The notes beneath the pieces were generated by a model. That model saw nothing but the letters and a program-made list of their open reading frames with translations, was not told the DNA's origin and did not search any database. DNA of 36,442 nucleotides from IMG/VR virus record IMGVR_UViG_3300042562_000223, positions 1 through 36,442 of that record; one strand, written 5' to 3'. This DNA comes from a virus. Shown in pieces: positions 13,659 through 20,919 of this stretch. Positions within the stretch are counted from its first letter, which is position 1; each line of letters opens with the position of its first letter. The translations under genes and the position numbers were made by a program.

Positions 13659-14089
13659 CCGTCCCTGGATATGAATACTTCACTACAGACTTTGAGAAGA
13701 TGAGGCTGAGCAGCATGACCCCACTGGATATGGTCCGTGAATTCGCCTCAGCTATGGGTCAGTCGGTAGACGAGCGTTGGAACAATACCGTCTACAGCGA
13801 TGAACTGTGCGATATTGAAGCTATGCGGATGAAGCTGATTGCTGAAGAAGCTCAAGAAGTACGGGATGCTGCGACTGCAACAGATCTGCTCAAGGAATTG
13901 GCTGATCTCGTCTACGTCACATATGGCTACGCTGCGACATTTGGCTGGGATCTAGATGAAGCTGTCATGCGTATACATACTTCCAACATGTCGAAGCTTG
14001 GCGCTGACGGTAAACCCATCCGCCGAGAAGACGGGAAGATCCTTAAAGGTCCGAACTACAGGCCCCCGGTTCTGACCGACCTGGTCTGA
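13655..14089 (+). CDS. MazG-like nucleotide pyrophosphohydrolase
   Basis: A 144-residue protein of the all-alpha NTP pyrophosphatase group. The metal-binding pattern is visible as LIAEEAQEV (EExxE) and KELADLVYVTYG (ExxD), followed by the helix AVMRIHTSNMSKL and the C-terminal GKPIRREDGKILKGPNYRPP found in phage and bacterial MazG/HisE-like proteins. It would hydrolyse (d)NTPs or related nucleotides to monophosphates, cleaning pools or altering alarmones; its exact substrate is unknown. It lies directly before the ribonucleotide reductase. Confidence 0.85.
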   Translation: MTVPGYEYFTTDFEKMRLSSMTPLDMVREFASAMGQSVDERWNNTVYSDELCDIEAMRMKLIAEEAQEVRDAATATDLLKELADLVYVTYGYAATFGWDLDEAVMRIHTSNMSKLGADGKPIRREDGKILKGPNYRPPVLTDLV

Positions 14090-14128
14090 CTTAAACAGAC
14101 CCACCCCCCCGATACCGCAAACCTAAAG

Positions 14129-14157
14129 CCACTCATCTCCGGATGGGATGGTCTTTT
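14129..14157 (+). terminator. Imperfect hairpin before RNR, possible weak terminator
   Basis: CCACTCATC-TCCG-GATGGGATGG folds into a stem of about nine pairs with one bulged A and one G-T pair, followed by TCTTTT. It lies in the 93-bp gap between the MazG-like gene and RNR. It may attenuate read-through. No promoter is evident in the gap, so RNR is probably reached by read-through. Confidence 0.45.
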
Positions 14158-14182
14158 CATCTCTAACAACGAGCAGAGAACG

Positions 14183-15940
14183 ATGAACATCAGTACCAAA
14201 GTATACGGACCCACCCTCACAATCTCTGAGGACATCCACGCGATGAAATATCGCGGTAAGAACGAGACATTCAAAGAGGCCATGACCCGGGTGGCAGACG
14301 CCCTGAAGGATGACGAGAACCACTTCAAGGCCTTCCGAGATATCCTGTACGATATGCGCTTTCTCCCAGCTGGCCGTGTACAGGCTGCTATGGGAGCGCC
14401 GCGTGAGGTTACCCCGTACAACTGCTTCGTATCCGGTACGATTGAAGACAGTATGGGCGGCATCATGCAGGCAGCGTGGGATGCATCTGAGACCATGCGC
14501 CTTGGTGGCGGTATCGGGTATGACTTCTCGACCCTACGCCCCCGTGGAGCATTGATCAGGAGCCTCGATTCCCGCTCCTCAGGCCCCATCAGCTTTATGG
14601 GTATCTTCGATGCTGTCTGCAAAACCATCGCCTCTGCAGGGCATCGTCGGGGCGCTCAGATGGGGGTCATGCGGGTTGACCATCCCGACATCGAAGAGTT
14701 CATCCGCGCCAAGAACAACAGCACAGACCTGACCCAGTTCAACATCTCTGTCGGGGTCACCGACGAGTTTATGGAAGCAGTCCGGTCCAATGCGATGTTT
14801 GACCTCAAGTTCGATGGCCGTGTCTACAAGACAGTCAAGGCCACCGCTCTGTGGGACGACATCCTACGCAGCACCTGGGACTGGGCTGAACCCGGTATTC
14901 TGTTCATCGACCGGATCAATCGGAAGAACAACCTATGGTACTGTGAGACAATCGCTACAACCAATCCGTGTGGCGAACAACCGCTGCCCCCATACGGAGC
15001 CTGCCTGCTTGGGTCATGGAACCTGACCAAGTACATCCAGAAAGGTGCAGACGGAAACTTCTGGTTCAATGAAGGGATGCTGATTGCCGATATCCCCCAG
15101 GTCGTCCGGGCTATGGACAACATCATCGACAGGGCGATCTACCCACTGCCGCAACAGAAGCATGAGGCGCAGAGCAAGCGTCGTATGGGCATCGGTGTAA
15201 CCGGTCTGGCCAATGCCCTAGAGGCTCTTGGGTACCCATACGGTAGCGAGGAGTTCCTTCAGAAGACTGCCCACATCATGGGGATCATCCGTGACGGGTG
15301 CTACTCCGCATCGATCAAGCTGGCCGTTGAGAAGGGTCCGTTCCCTCTCTACGACAAGCGTCTGCTGGAGAGCGAATTCGCCAAGACCCTGCCCTTAGAT
15401 ATCCGTGCAGGTATTGAGCAGAACGGTATCCGTAACTCCCACCTTCTGTCTGTGGCTCCTACAGGCACGATCAGCCTGTCTGCCGATAACGTATCCTCTG
15501 GGATTGAACCGGTCTTCAGCCATTACTACGACCGTACCATCCAGACGTTTGATGGACCCCGTGTTGAGCGGGTTGAGGACTACGGGTATAGGACATTTAA
15601 GGTGAAAGGCCAGACTGCTAACGAACTGTCCGTGTTCTCTCACGTTAAGGTTCTGAATGTAGCCAGCGCGTATGTGGACTCTGCCTGCTCCAAGACCTGC
15701 AACGTCGGGGATGATGTATCCTGGGAAGACTTCAAGGATGTCTACATGCAGGCGTACCTTGGTGGCTCGTCTGGATGCACGACATTCCGGGCATCGGGTA
15801 AACGGTACGGTATCCTGAATGCGGCAGCTTCAGAGGACGTAGCAGAAGAGCCAGCAAAGGCTGAGGATACCTTCATTGACGAGAAGGAAGGCGGGGCCTG
15901 TTACTTCGATCCTGCAACCGGCCTGCGGACCTGTGAATGA
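14183..15940 (+). CDS. nrdJ: Class II (adenosylcobalamin-dependent) ribonucleotide reductase
   Basis: Converts ribonucleotides to deoxyribonucleotides. The 585-residue protein lacks an ATP cone and has no nrdB-like partner nearby. Cys263 in NPCGE is the expected thiyl radical residue, with Cys81 (YNCF) and Cys274, exactly 11 residues after Cys263, as the redox pair; this spacing equals that of Cys408/Cys419 in the Lactobacillus leichmannii class II enzyme. A C-terminal Cys573/Cys584 pair (ACYFDP and TCE) would pass electrons from thioredoxin. The class II assignment is inferred from single-gene context and layout. Activity would need host vitamin B12. A similar gene is known in roseophage SIO1. 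Confidence 0.92.
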   Translation: MNISTKVYGPTLTISEDIHAMKYRGKNETFKEAMTRVADALKDDENHFKAFRDILYDMRFLPAGRVQAAMGAPREVTPYNCFVSGTIEDSMGGIMQAAWDASETMRLGGGIGYDFSTLRPRGALIRSLDSRSSGPISFMGIFDAVCKTIASAGHRRGAQMGVMRVDHPDIEEFIRAKNNSTDLTQFNISVGVTDEFMEAVRSNAMFDLKFDGRVYKTVKATALWDDILRSTWDWAEPGILFIDRINRKNNLWYCETIATTNPCGEQPLPPYGACLLGSWNLTKYIQKGADGNFWFNEGMLIADIPQVVRAMDNIIDRAIYPLPQQKHEAQSKRRMGIGVTGLANALEALGYPYGSEEFLQKTAHIMGIIRDGCYSASIKLAVEKGPFPLYDKRLLESEFAKTLPLDIRAGIEQNGIRNSHLLSVAPTGTISLSADNVSSGIEPVFSHYYDRTIQTFDGPRVERVEDYGYRTFKVKGQTANELSVFSHVKVLNVASAYVDSACSKTCNVGDDVSWEDFKDVYMQAYLGGSSGCTTFRASGKRYGILNAAASEDVAEEPAKAEDTFIDEKEGGACYFDPATGLRTCE

Positions 15941-16419
15941 TGCTGATCTATAGTGCCACGAATACTGTGACTGGCATGAAGTACTATGGGCGAACGAAAC
16001 ATTCGCTGGCCCATAGGAAATCTCAGCATGAACGGTCTAGGTATACGCCGAAGAGCGAGTTCCACAGAGCCATGAATGAGTACGGCCTAGATAGCTTCGA
16101 ATGGAATGAGGAGATCATCTGCAACAACGAGGAAGCGTCGTACCGGTTGGAGCAGATGTGCATCTCAATGTGGGAGCCAGAGCAGCTGTACAATCGGTCT
16201 GCAGGCGGAAAGTACCCTGCCTACGGCATGAGACATTCGGACAAGACTAAGGAGATCTGCGGTGAGTACGCGAAGCAAAGATGGGACGGTAAACGAGCCG
16301 CCGACAAGTACCCAGAATGGGTTTTCCTTCTTACTTCTTATAAGGAAGCCAGTCAGTTCGGAGTACCTAAGACAACTTGGTACCGACAGCGCGGGAAACG
16401 TACCGACCTAACGAACTGA
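15937..16419 (+). CDS. GIY-YIG endonuclease, probably homing
   Basis: A 160-residue protein. The N-terminal GIY-YIG module is visible as LIYSATNTVTGMKYYGRT (IY and YYG), followed by a basic HRKSQH segment and a glutamate-containing helix (RLEQMCISMW) that would carry the metal-binding Glu. The C-terminal half (about 90-160) includes RHSDKTKEICGEYAKQRW and KEASQFGVPKTTWYRQRGK, which looks like the DNA-binding repeats and helix-turn-helix of free-standing phage homing endonucleases. It overlaps the RNR stop by ATGA. Such genes often sit beside nucleotide metabolism genes and cut phages lacking them. Confidence 0.85.
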   Translation: MMLIYSATNTVTGMKYYGRTKHSLAHRKSQHERSRYTPKSEFHRAMNEYGLDSFEWNEEIICNNEEASYRLEQMCISMWEPEQLYNRSAGGKYPAYGMRHSDKTKEICGEYAKQRWDGKRAADKYPEWVFLLTSYKEASQFGVPKTTWYRQRGKRTDLTN

Positions 16420-16427
16420 ACCAAGAA

Positions 16428-16453
16428 AGGGCTGCATCTCCGGGTGCGGCCCT
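16428..16453 (+). terminator. Terminator hairpin after the homing endonuclease gene
   Basis: AGGGCTGCA/TGCGGCCCT, a 9-bp stem with one G-T pair around an 8-base loop, just after the GIY-YIG stop. The following ATTCC is a poor U tract, so read-through into phoH is possible. Confidence 0.62.
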
Positions 16454-16463
16454 ATTCCGTTAG

Positions 16464-16494
16464 TGTTATAATTAAGGTAACGAGTAACCCTTAA
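16464..16494 (+). promoter_or_regulatory. Extended -10 promoter of phoH with operator-like repeats
   Basis: TGTTATAAT (16464-16472) is a perfect extended -10 element; no good -35 is visible, as is common for this promoter type. TTAAGGTAACG (16472-16482) is a copy of the TTA-N3-TAACA motif covering the expected start site. TTAAGG and CCTTAA form a 6-bp inverted repeat around TAACGAGTAAC, which also contains a GTAAC direct repeat. Confidence 0.65.
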
Positions 16495-16507
16495 CCAATG
16501 GTATTGC

Positions 16508-17230
16508 ATGTCCAACACCGCCCGTCGCTACACCCGTAAGATGAAGATCGAAAACGGTGAGGAGCCACCAAAGACGATCAAGACGATTGAGATCGTGGCA
16601 CAGTCTGATCGACAGCGTGAATACCTCACTGCATTACGGGATGCAGACCTGGTCTTCGCTGTGGGCTGTGCTGGTACCGGCAAGACCTACATCGCTGCTT
16701 CGGTAGCTGCCCAGCTGTACCTGAACCGCAAGATCCGCAAGATCGTGATCACCAGACCTAACGTCACGGCTGGCAGTAAGGGTATCGGCTTCTTCCCAGG
16801 TACGTTGGAAGAGAAGATGGCACCGTGGATTGCACCAGTGATCGACGTGCTGAGGAAGCACCTGGGTGGTCAGAAGGTGGATGCCATGATGAAGGCTGGA
16901 GAGATCATCATCGAACCATTTGAGACGATGCGGGGCAAGTCCTTTGAGGATGCCTTCGTGCTGCTGGATGAGGCACAGAATACCACCTACGATGAACTCA
17001 AGATGTTCCTCACCCGTCTCGGCAAGAACTGCCTGACCGTGGTGGACGGTGATGTGAGCCAGTCTGATCTCAAGCAGACCAGCGGGCTGAAGCGGATCCT
17101 GCACATGGTTAAGAACCAGATGTTACCTTTCCCGCTCATCGAATTCACGGAGAAAGACATCGTCCGTAGTGACATCTGTGCGATGTGGATTCGTGCCTTT
17201 ATCAAAGAAGAAAGCCCCCGGGCTACTTGA
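16508..17230 (+). CDS. phoH: PhoH-like ATPase
   Basis: A 240-residue P-loop ATPase of the PhoH family, common in marine phages. Walker A is GCAGTGKT (53-60), Walker B is VLLDEAQN (151-158), and ITRPNV and GFFPGTLEEKM in between are family hallmarks. The proposed roles (RNA metabolism, stress or phosphate response) are unsettled. The N-terminus MSNTARRYTRKMKIENG is basic. No Shine-Dalgarno sequence is seen before ATG 16508; a second ATG at 16541 also lacks one. It has its own extended -10 promoter and is the last plus-strand gene before the convergent virion arm. Confidence 0.94.
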   Translation: MSNTARRYTRKMKIENGEEPPKTIKTIEIVAQSDRQREYLTALRDADLVFAVGCAGTGKTYIAASVAAQLYLNRKIRKIVITRPNVTAGSKGIGFFPGTLEEKMAPWIAPVIDVLRKHLGGQKVDAMMKAGEIIIEPFETMRGKSFEDAFVLLDEAQNTTYDELKMFLTRLGKNCLTVVDGDVSQSDLKQTSGLKRILHMVKNQMLPFPLIEFTEKDIVRSDICAMWIRAFIKEESPRAT

Positions 17231-17298
17231 CCCAGAGGCTTCAATGTCTTACATAGTTGGCAAGGAAGGGGTTTGGTCGCCTCTTCTCTGTTAGGTTA

Positions 17299-17328
17299 AG
17301 CCCCGCTGGATTGGTCTCTGGCGGGGCT
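17299..17328. terminator. Terminator between convergent arms
   Basis: AGCCCCGC (17299-17306) pairs perfectly with GCGGGGCT (17321-17328) across a 14-base loop. The plus side is followed by ATCTTATTT. It can serve phoH and perhaps the minus-strand virion genes ending at 17338. The rest of 17231-17298 shows nothing identifiable. Confidence 0.72.
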
Positions 17329-17337
17329 ATCTTATTT

Positions 17338-20300
17338 CTAACGGAACCCTTCCGGTACTTCCTCTTCAAGAGCGCCACGGACACCGTTCACAGCCTGGCC
17401 CATAGCATCCAGTTCATCCTGTAGGAAATCAGGGGTGAGGAAGTCTGGAAATGCGGAATCGACCTTACTAGCTTCAGCATTCGGATCATCCCGATCCGTC
17501 TTGAGATAGCCCGAGACTGCCCCTCGACTAAGGATAGCCCGGTTTACCTCGTCGATAGGACGAAGCCCCGAAGTCGTATCCATCGCAGCCTGACCTAGAC
17601 CCCGAGGATCGCCTCGCACGATGTAGTCAGCGAAAGCTTTGGCATAGTACTCGTTGTCAGGAGTATCACCGAAGCGACGGGCCAGCGTCATGAAGTACTC
17701 AGGATCTGCGAACATCCGGTCCATCAGAACCTTGGACTTGCCGGTCGCATCCATCTTATCGAAGACCATACCAGACAAGCTTCGGATCTGCGTACCAAGG
17801 CGGTTCAGCGGACCCACAGTCATGTAGATCGACCGTTGTACGGACTTCATAGCTTCCTGGTTGAAGGCTGTGGGGGACATCGATGTGATAGGTGTAGCGG
17901 ACTTGTTTCGTTCAATGAAGTTAGCTGTCTCCATCAGAGCGGTAAGTGCCTCCATGACCTCTGGCTTATCCGCGAATAGCGCGCGACCGACGAGCAGATC
18001 GTTTCGCAGTTCCTCGTTGGTCTTCTGGACGACACCGCTTTTCATGGCAGGCTCACCACCGGCATCCAGCTTGGAACCAAACAGGTTTTCCTGCATGTAC
18101 TTGAAGTAGGCAGTCTCCATCCCGTTACGGACAGCATCCTGACGACCTGGTGGTAGGGCATTCACAGCGTCCATCAGGTTCGATACCCGTGCCGTACCTT
18201 CCTTGCTGCCGAAGACTTGCCTGAAAGCTTCATACGGGTTGGACGTGGTTCCCATAGCCGCCCAGGGGTGGTCATTGATGAAGAACCGCAGTTCGGACTG
18301 CATCACCTCATCCTTGGCGATCTTGGCCCGTTCTGCGGTGGAATCGACGATAGCCTTCAGCTTCGCCTTGTCCTTTCCCGCTGCATCCAGCTGGGCCAGG
18401 AACGCATTCACCGTACCTGCCTTCTGAGGGAAGACCTCATTGAGGGCCATAGCGTTCTGGCGCAGGGCAGACGTGATCCCAGCCACGTCCAGGTCTTCCA
18501 GATTACCGCCCTTGGACATCTTCTCAATCGCATCGAAGATCATGTAGTCCATGATGTCTTCAGCACTGTCAGGACGGTTGGAATTCAGAACTTCTGCCAG
18601 GTTACGGACTTCTTCAGGGTTACCGCTGTTCAGGATGTTTGTGGTGCCGACGTAGTCCTGTTCACGGAAGCCACGTTCAGAGAAGCCAGTGCCATCGATA
18701 CGGGAAGTGAGATCCGTACCATCAGTCCTGCCGATGGTGCCATCGTACAGTTCAGCAAACTCCTGCATCTTGCCCTGCGACCGCCAGATCGGGGCAAACT
18801 CGTTCTTGTAGTAGTCTCGTGCAGCTTCTGCAGCTTGAGCTACATCCGGATCGGTAGCCCGCACGGAATCGATCATCGGACCATCGATGAAATGCACCAG
18901 ATCCCGTACCTGCTGACCGGCAGCTGGCATCTGAGCATCGTACAGGTTGGATGCAGCAAGGCTCAATTCAGGACGGATCTGGCGATACAGGAAGCCGAAG
19001 TCTATCCCGTTCTGAGAGAAGGTATCGGTCACCCGTAGGCTGCGTTCAGCGTCAGTCTCAGACCGCATAATCGGCTGACCGTTAGGACCGACATCCTCAA
19101 CCTGCCGACGCTGTGCAATCGTGAGCAGCTTACGCAGCGGGCTGTTCGACTTCACTGCCACGCCAGCCTTGGAGATGTTCTCAATCTCAAGGATATCGTC
19201 CAGAGGCTGCAGCAGGAGATCTACGTCGAGTTGCCCCCCGTCCACTGAAGCATACAGGACATCCTTCTGAGCCTTCATCGTCTCGTAACCAGTACGCAGA
19301 CCGTCCTGAATAGAGGTCAGGCTGTTAGCGCGAGGGGTCACAACTTCCGTACCGACCTTGCCCTCAAGATCCATGACCTTCTGGCCGAACTCCACATCCT
19401 GTGCGTAGCCGTCCAGCAGCTTGGCCACACTGGCATCGTAGTCAGCCTGGGCCTTGCTCAAGGCACCACCGAGATCATCGACAGTACGACGACCCTGATC
19501 AGCAAACTCTTCGGCAGAGACGCCCATAGCAGCGGTCTGATCAGCAGGAGTATCCCCGCCAACTGAACGGAGATACGCATCAGTTTCCGCCGCAAGTTCA
19601 GCTTTAGGTCGTTGGATGGCAGCATTCAGCTGAGGTGACATTGCCCCCTGGTTCAGCTGACCGGCACGGATACCGACAGCCCGGTTGTACTGTTCAGGGT
19701 TATCGATGCCACGAAGCAAGGCTGATACTGTGTCCAGCTGGATAGGTTTGCTTTGGTCAGCATCCTGCATCAGACGGACGGTAACTTCTTTGTTCTCGTT
19801 GACCACCCGGGCGATCTCACGACGGGCTGCAGCGATCTCTTCAGGTGTGCTGGCATCCGTGATGTTCACCAGCTTGGACATGATCTCGTCGTACATACGA
19901 CGCTCAATTGCAGGCTCTCCACGCAGCACAGTGAGAGCAGGAGCCACCGTCATCTGCACAGCGAAGCTACCAACAGCCTTGGACGTGGTGGCGACACCAG
20001 CGATGGCACTGCCCAGGAACAGACCTTCAGTCAGAGTATTCAGGCGCTGTTCGATAACCGCATCAGCACGGCTATCTCCGAGATCCACACCCTTGAGCAA
20101 AGGCATGATCGCGGTATCACCCATGAAGATCGTACCTTCATTGGTCCCCACAGTGGACGCTGCAGCCACCTCAGAGGTCGTAGCAATGCCGACAGCCTTG
20201 ATAGTATCCGTAAGCAGCTTGACCGCTGTACCGGCGTCTTTGGCCACCGGCAGAGCAGCTGCCAGAGCATTCTTGGCCATCATGCCGCCAGAGAAGGCTG

Positions 20301-20919
20301 CAAGCAGTGCTGGACCGCCATCTGCGATCAAGGCATCGGTAAGGTCCGATCCGGTATCCACGTCAGGCGTGGCCTTATCCACGGTCTCTGAGAGGTTAGT
20401 ACCGGCTACCTTATCCACGCCAGCTGCAACCATCTCTGCAGCGTCACCGGCACTCTCCGTAGCGCCCAGAGCCAACTTATCCATTGCGTCTGTCTTGGCA
20501 CGGGGTTCGAAGGTATCGATGAGACCTTGAGTCAAACCGTTCTGAGCCATGCTCATCAAGCCTTCACCAGGCCGGAAATAACTGATGTCAGGCGGGGAGA
20601 TGTAGGTCTTCTCCTGGGTCTCAGGGTCCGTGTAGAAAGCGTACCCAGCACCACCAACAGGCGCGGTAACATCGGGATCTTTGAGGATCTCAGAGTACCG
20701 CTGCATGGCATCTTCGAACTTCATGCCGTCAAACATCGCACTGTCATACGATGGCTTCAGCGTGGCCTGGGGAGCAGCCACAGGGACATCTTCAGCAGGC
20801 ACCTCAGCCGCATCTAGGTCTTCCAGAGGAATACCGAACTTGGAGACCAGGTCAGCAGCGTCATCACCCTCGACAGTCATGCCGAGAGCTTTCAGTTCCT
20901 CTTCAGTGAACCCGCTCAT
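17338..20919 (-). CDS. Large internal virion / DNA ejection protein
   Basis: A 1193-residue protein, the largest here and last in the late arm. By size and place, after a transglycosylase-bearing virion protein, it parallels the T7 gp16 core protein, which helps move DNA across the envelope. Visible features are an acidic N-terminus (about 1-50), Ala/Gly-rich hydrophobic stretches around 200-330 (ALLAAFSGGMMAKNALAAAL, GLFLGSAIAGVATTSKAVGS) that could insert in membranes, and long helical segments after that. No lytic motif is evident in it. The ATG overlaps the previous gene by ATGA. The functional call is inference from context. Confidence 0.75.
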   Translation of the reverse strand: MSGFTEEELKALGMTVEGDDAADLVSKFGIPLEDLDAAEVPAEDVPVAAPQATLKPSYDSAMFDGMKFEDAMQRYSEILKDPDVTAPVGGAGYAFYTDPETQEKTYISPPDISYFRPGEGLMSMAQNGLTQGLIDTFEPRAKTDAMDKLALGATESAGDAAEMVAAGVDKVAGTNLSETVDKATPDVDTGSDLTDALIADGGPALLAAFSGGMMAKNALAAALPVAKDAGTAVKLLTDTIKAVGIATTSEVAAASTVGTNEGTIFMGDTAIMPLLKGVDLGDSRADAVIEQRLNTLTEGLFLGSAIAGVATTSKAVGSFAVQMTVAPALTVLRGEPAIERRMYDEIMSKLVNITDASTPEEIAAARREIARVVNENKEVTVRLMQDADQSKPIQLDTVSALLRGIDNPEQYNRAVGIRAGQLNQGAMSPQLNAAIQRPKAELAAETDAYLRSVGGDTPADQTAAMGVSAEEFADQGRRTVDDLGGALSKAQADYDASVAKLLDGYAQDVEFGQKVMDLEGKVGTEVVTPRANSLTSIQDGLRTGYETMKAQKDVLYASVDGGQLDVDLLLQPLDDILEIENISKAGVAVKSNSPLRKLLTIAQRRQVEDVGPNGQPIMRSETDAERSLRVTDTFSQNGIDFGFLYRQIRPELSLAASNLYDAQMPAAGQQVRDLVHFIDGPMIDSVRATDPDVAQAAEAARDYYKNEFAPIWRSQGKMQEFAELYDGTIGRTDGTDLTSRIDGTGFSERGFREQDYVGTTNILNSGNPEEVRNLAEVLNSNRPDSAEDIMDYMIFDAIEKMSKGGNLEDLDVAGITSALRQNAMALNEVFPQKAGTVNAFLAQLDAAGKDKAKLKAIVDSTAERAKIAKDEVMQSELRFFINDHPWAAMGTTSNPYEAFRQVFGSKEGTARVSNLMDAVNALPPGRQDAVRNGMETAYFKYMQENLFGSKLDAGGEPAMKSGVVQKTNEELRNDLLVGRALFADKPEVMEALTALMETANFIERNKSATPITSMSPTAFNQEAMKSVQRSIYMTVGPLNRLGTQIRSLSGMVFDKMDATGKSKVLMDRMFADPEYFMTLARRFGDTPDNEYYAKAFADYIVRGDPRGLGQAAMDTTSGLRPIDEVNRAILSRGAVSGYLKTDRDDPNAEASKVDSAFPDFLTPDFLQDELDAMGQAVNGVRGALEEEVPEGFR

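Noticed and set aside
14090-14182. Cobalamin riboswitch ahead of the B12-dependent RNR
   Set aside because: The gap is only 93 bp, too short for the usual aptamer, and no B12-box-like sequence is visible. Only a small hairpin is present.
18217-19038. Plus-strand open frames opposite the large virion genes (also 19685-20530, 22272-23000, 24031-24954, 27483-28460)
   Set aside because: All lie antisense to continuous minus-strand genes joined by ATGA or TGATG overlaps; none shows a recognisable domain.
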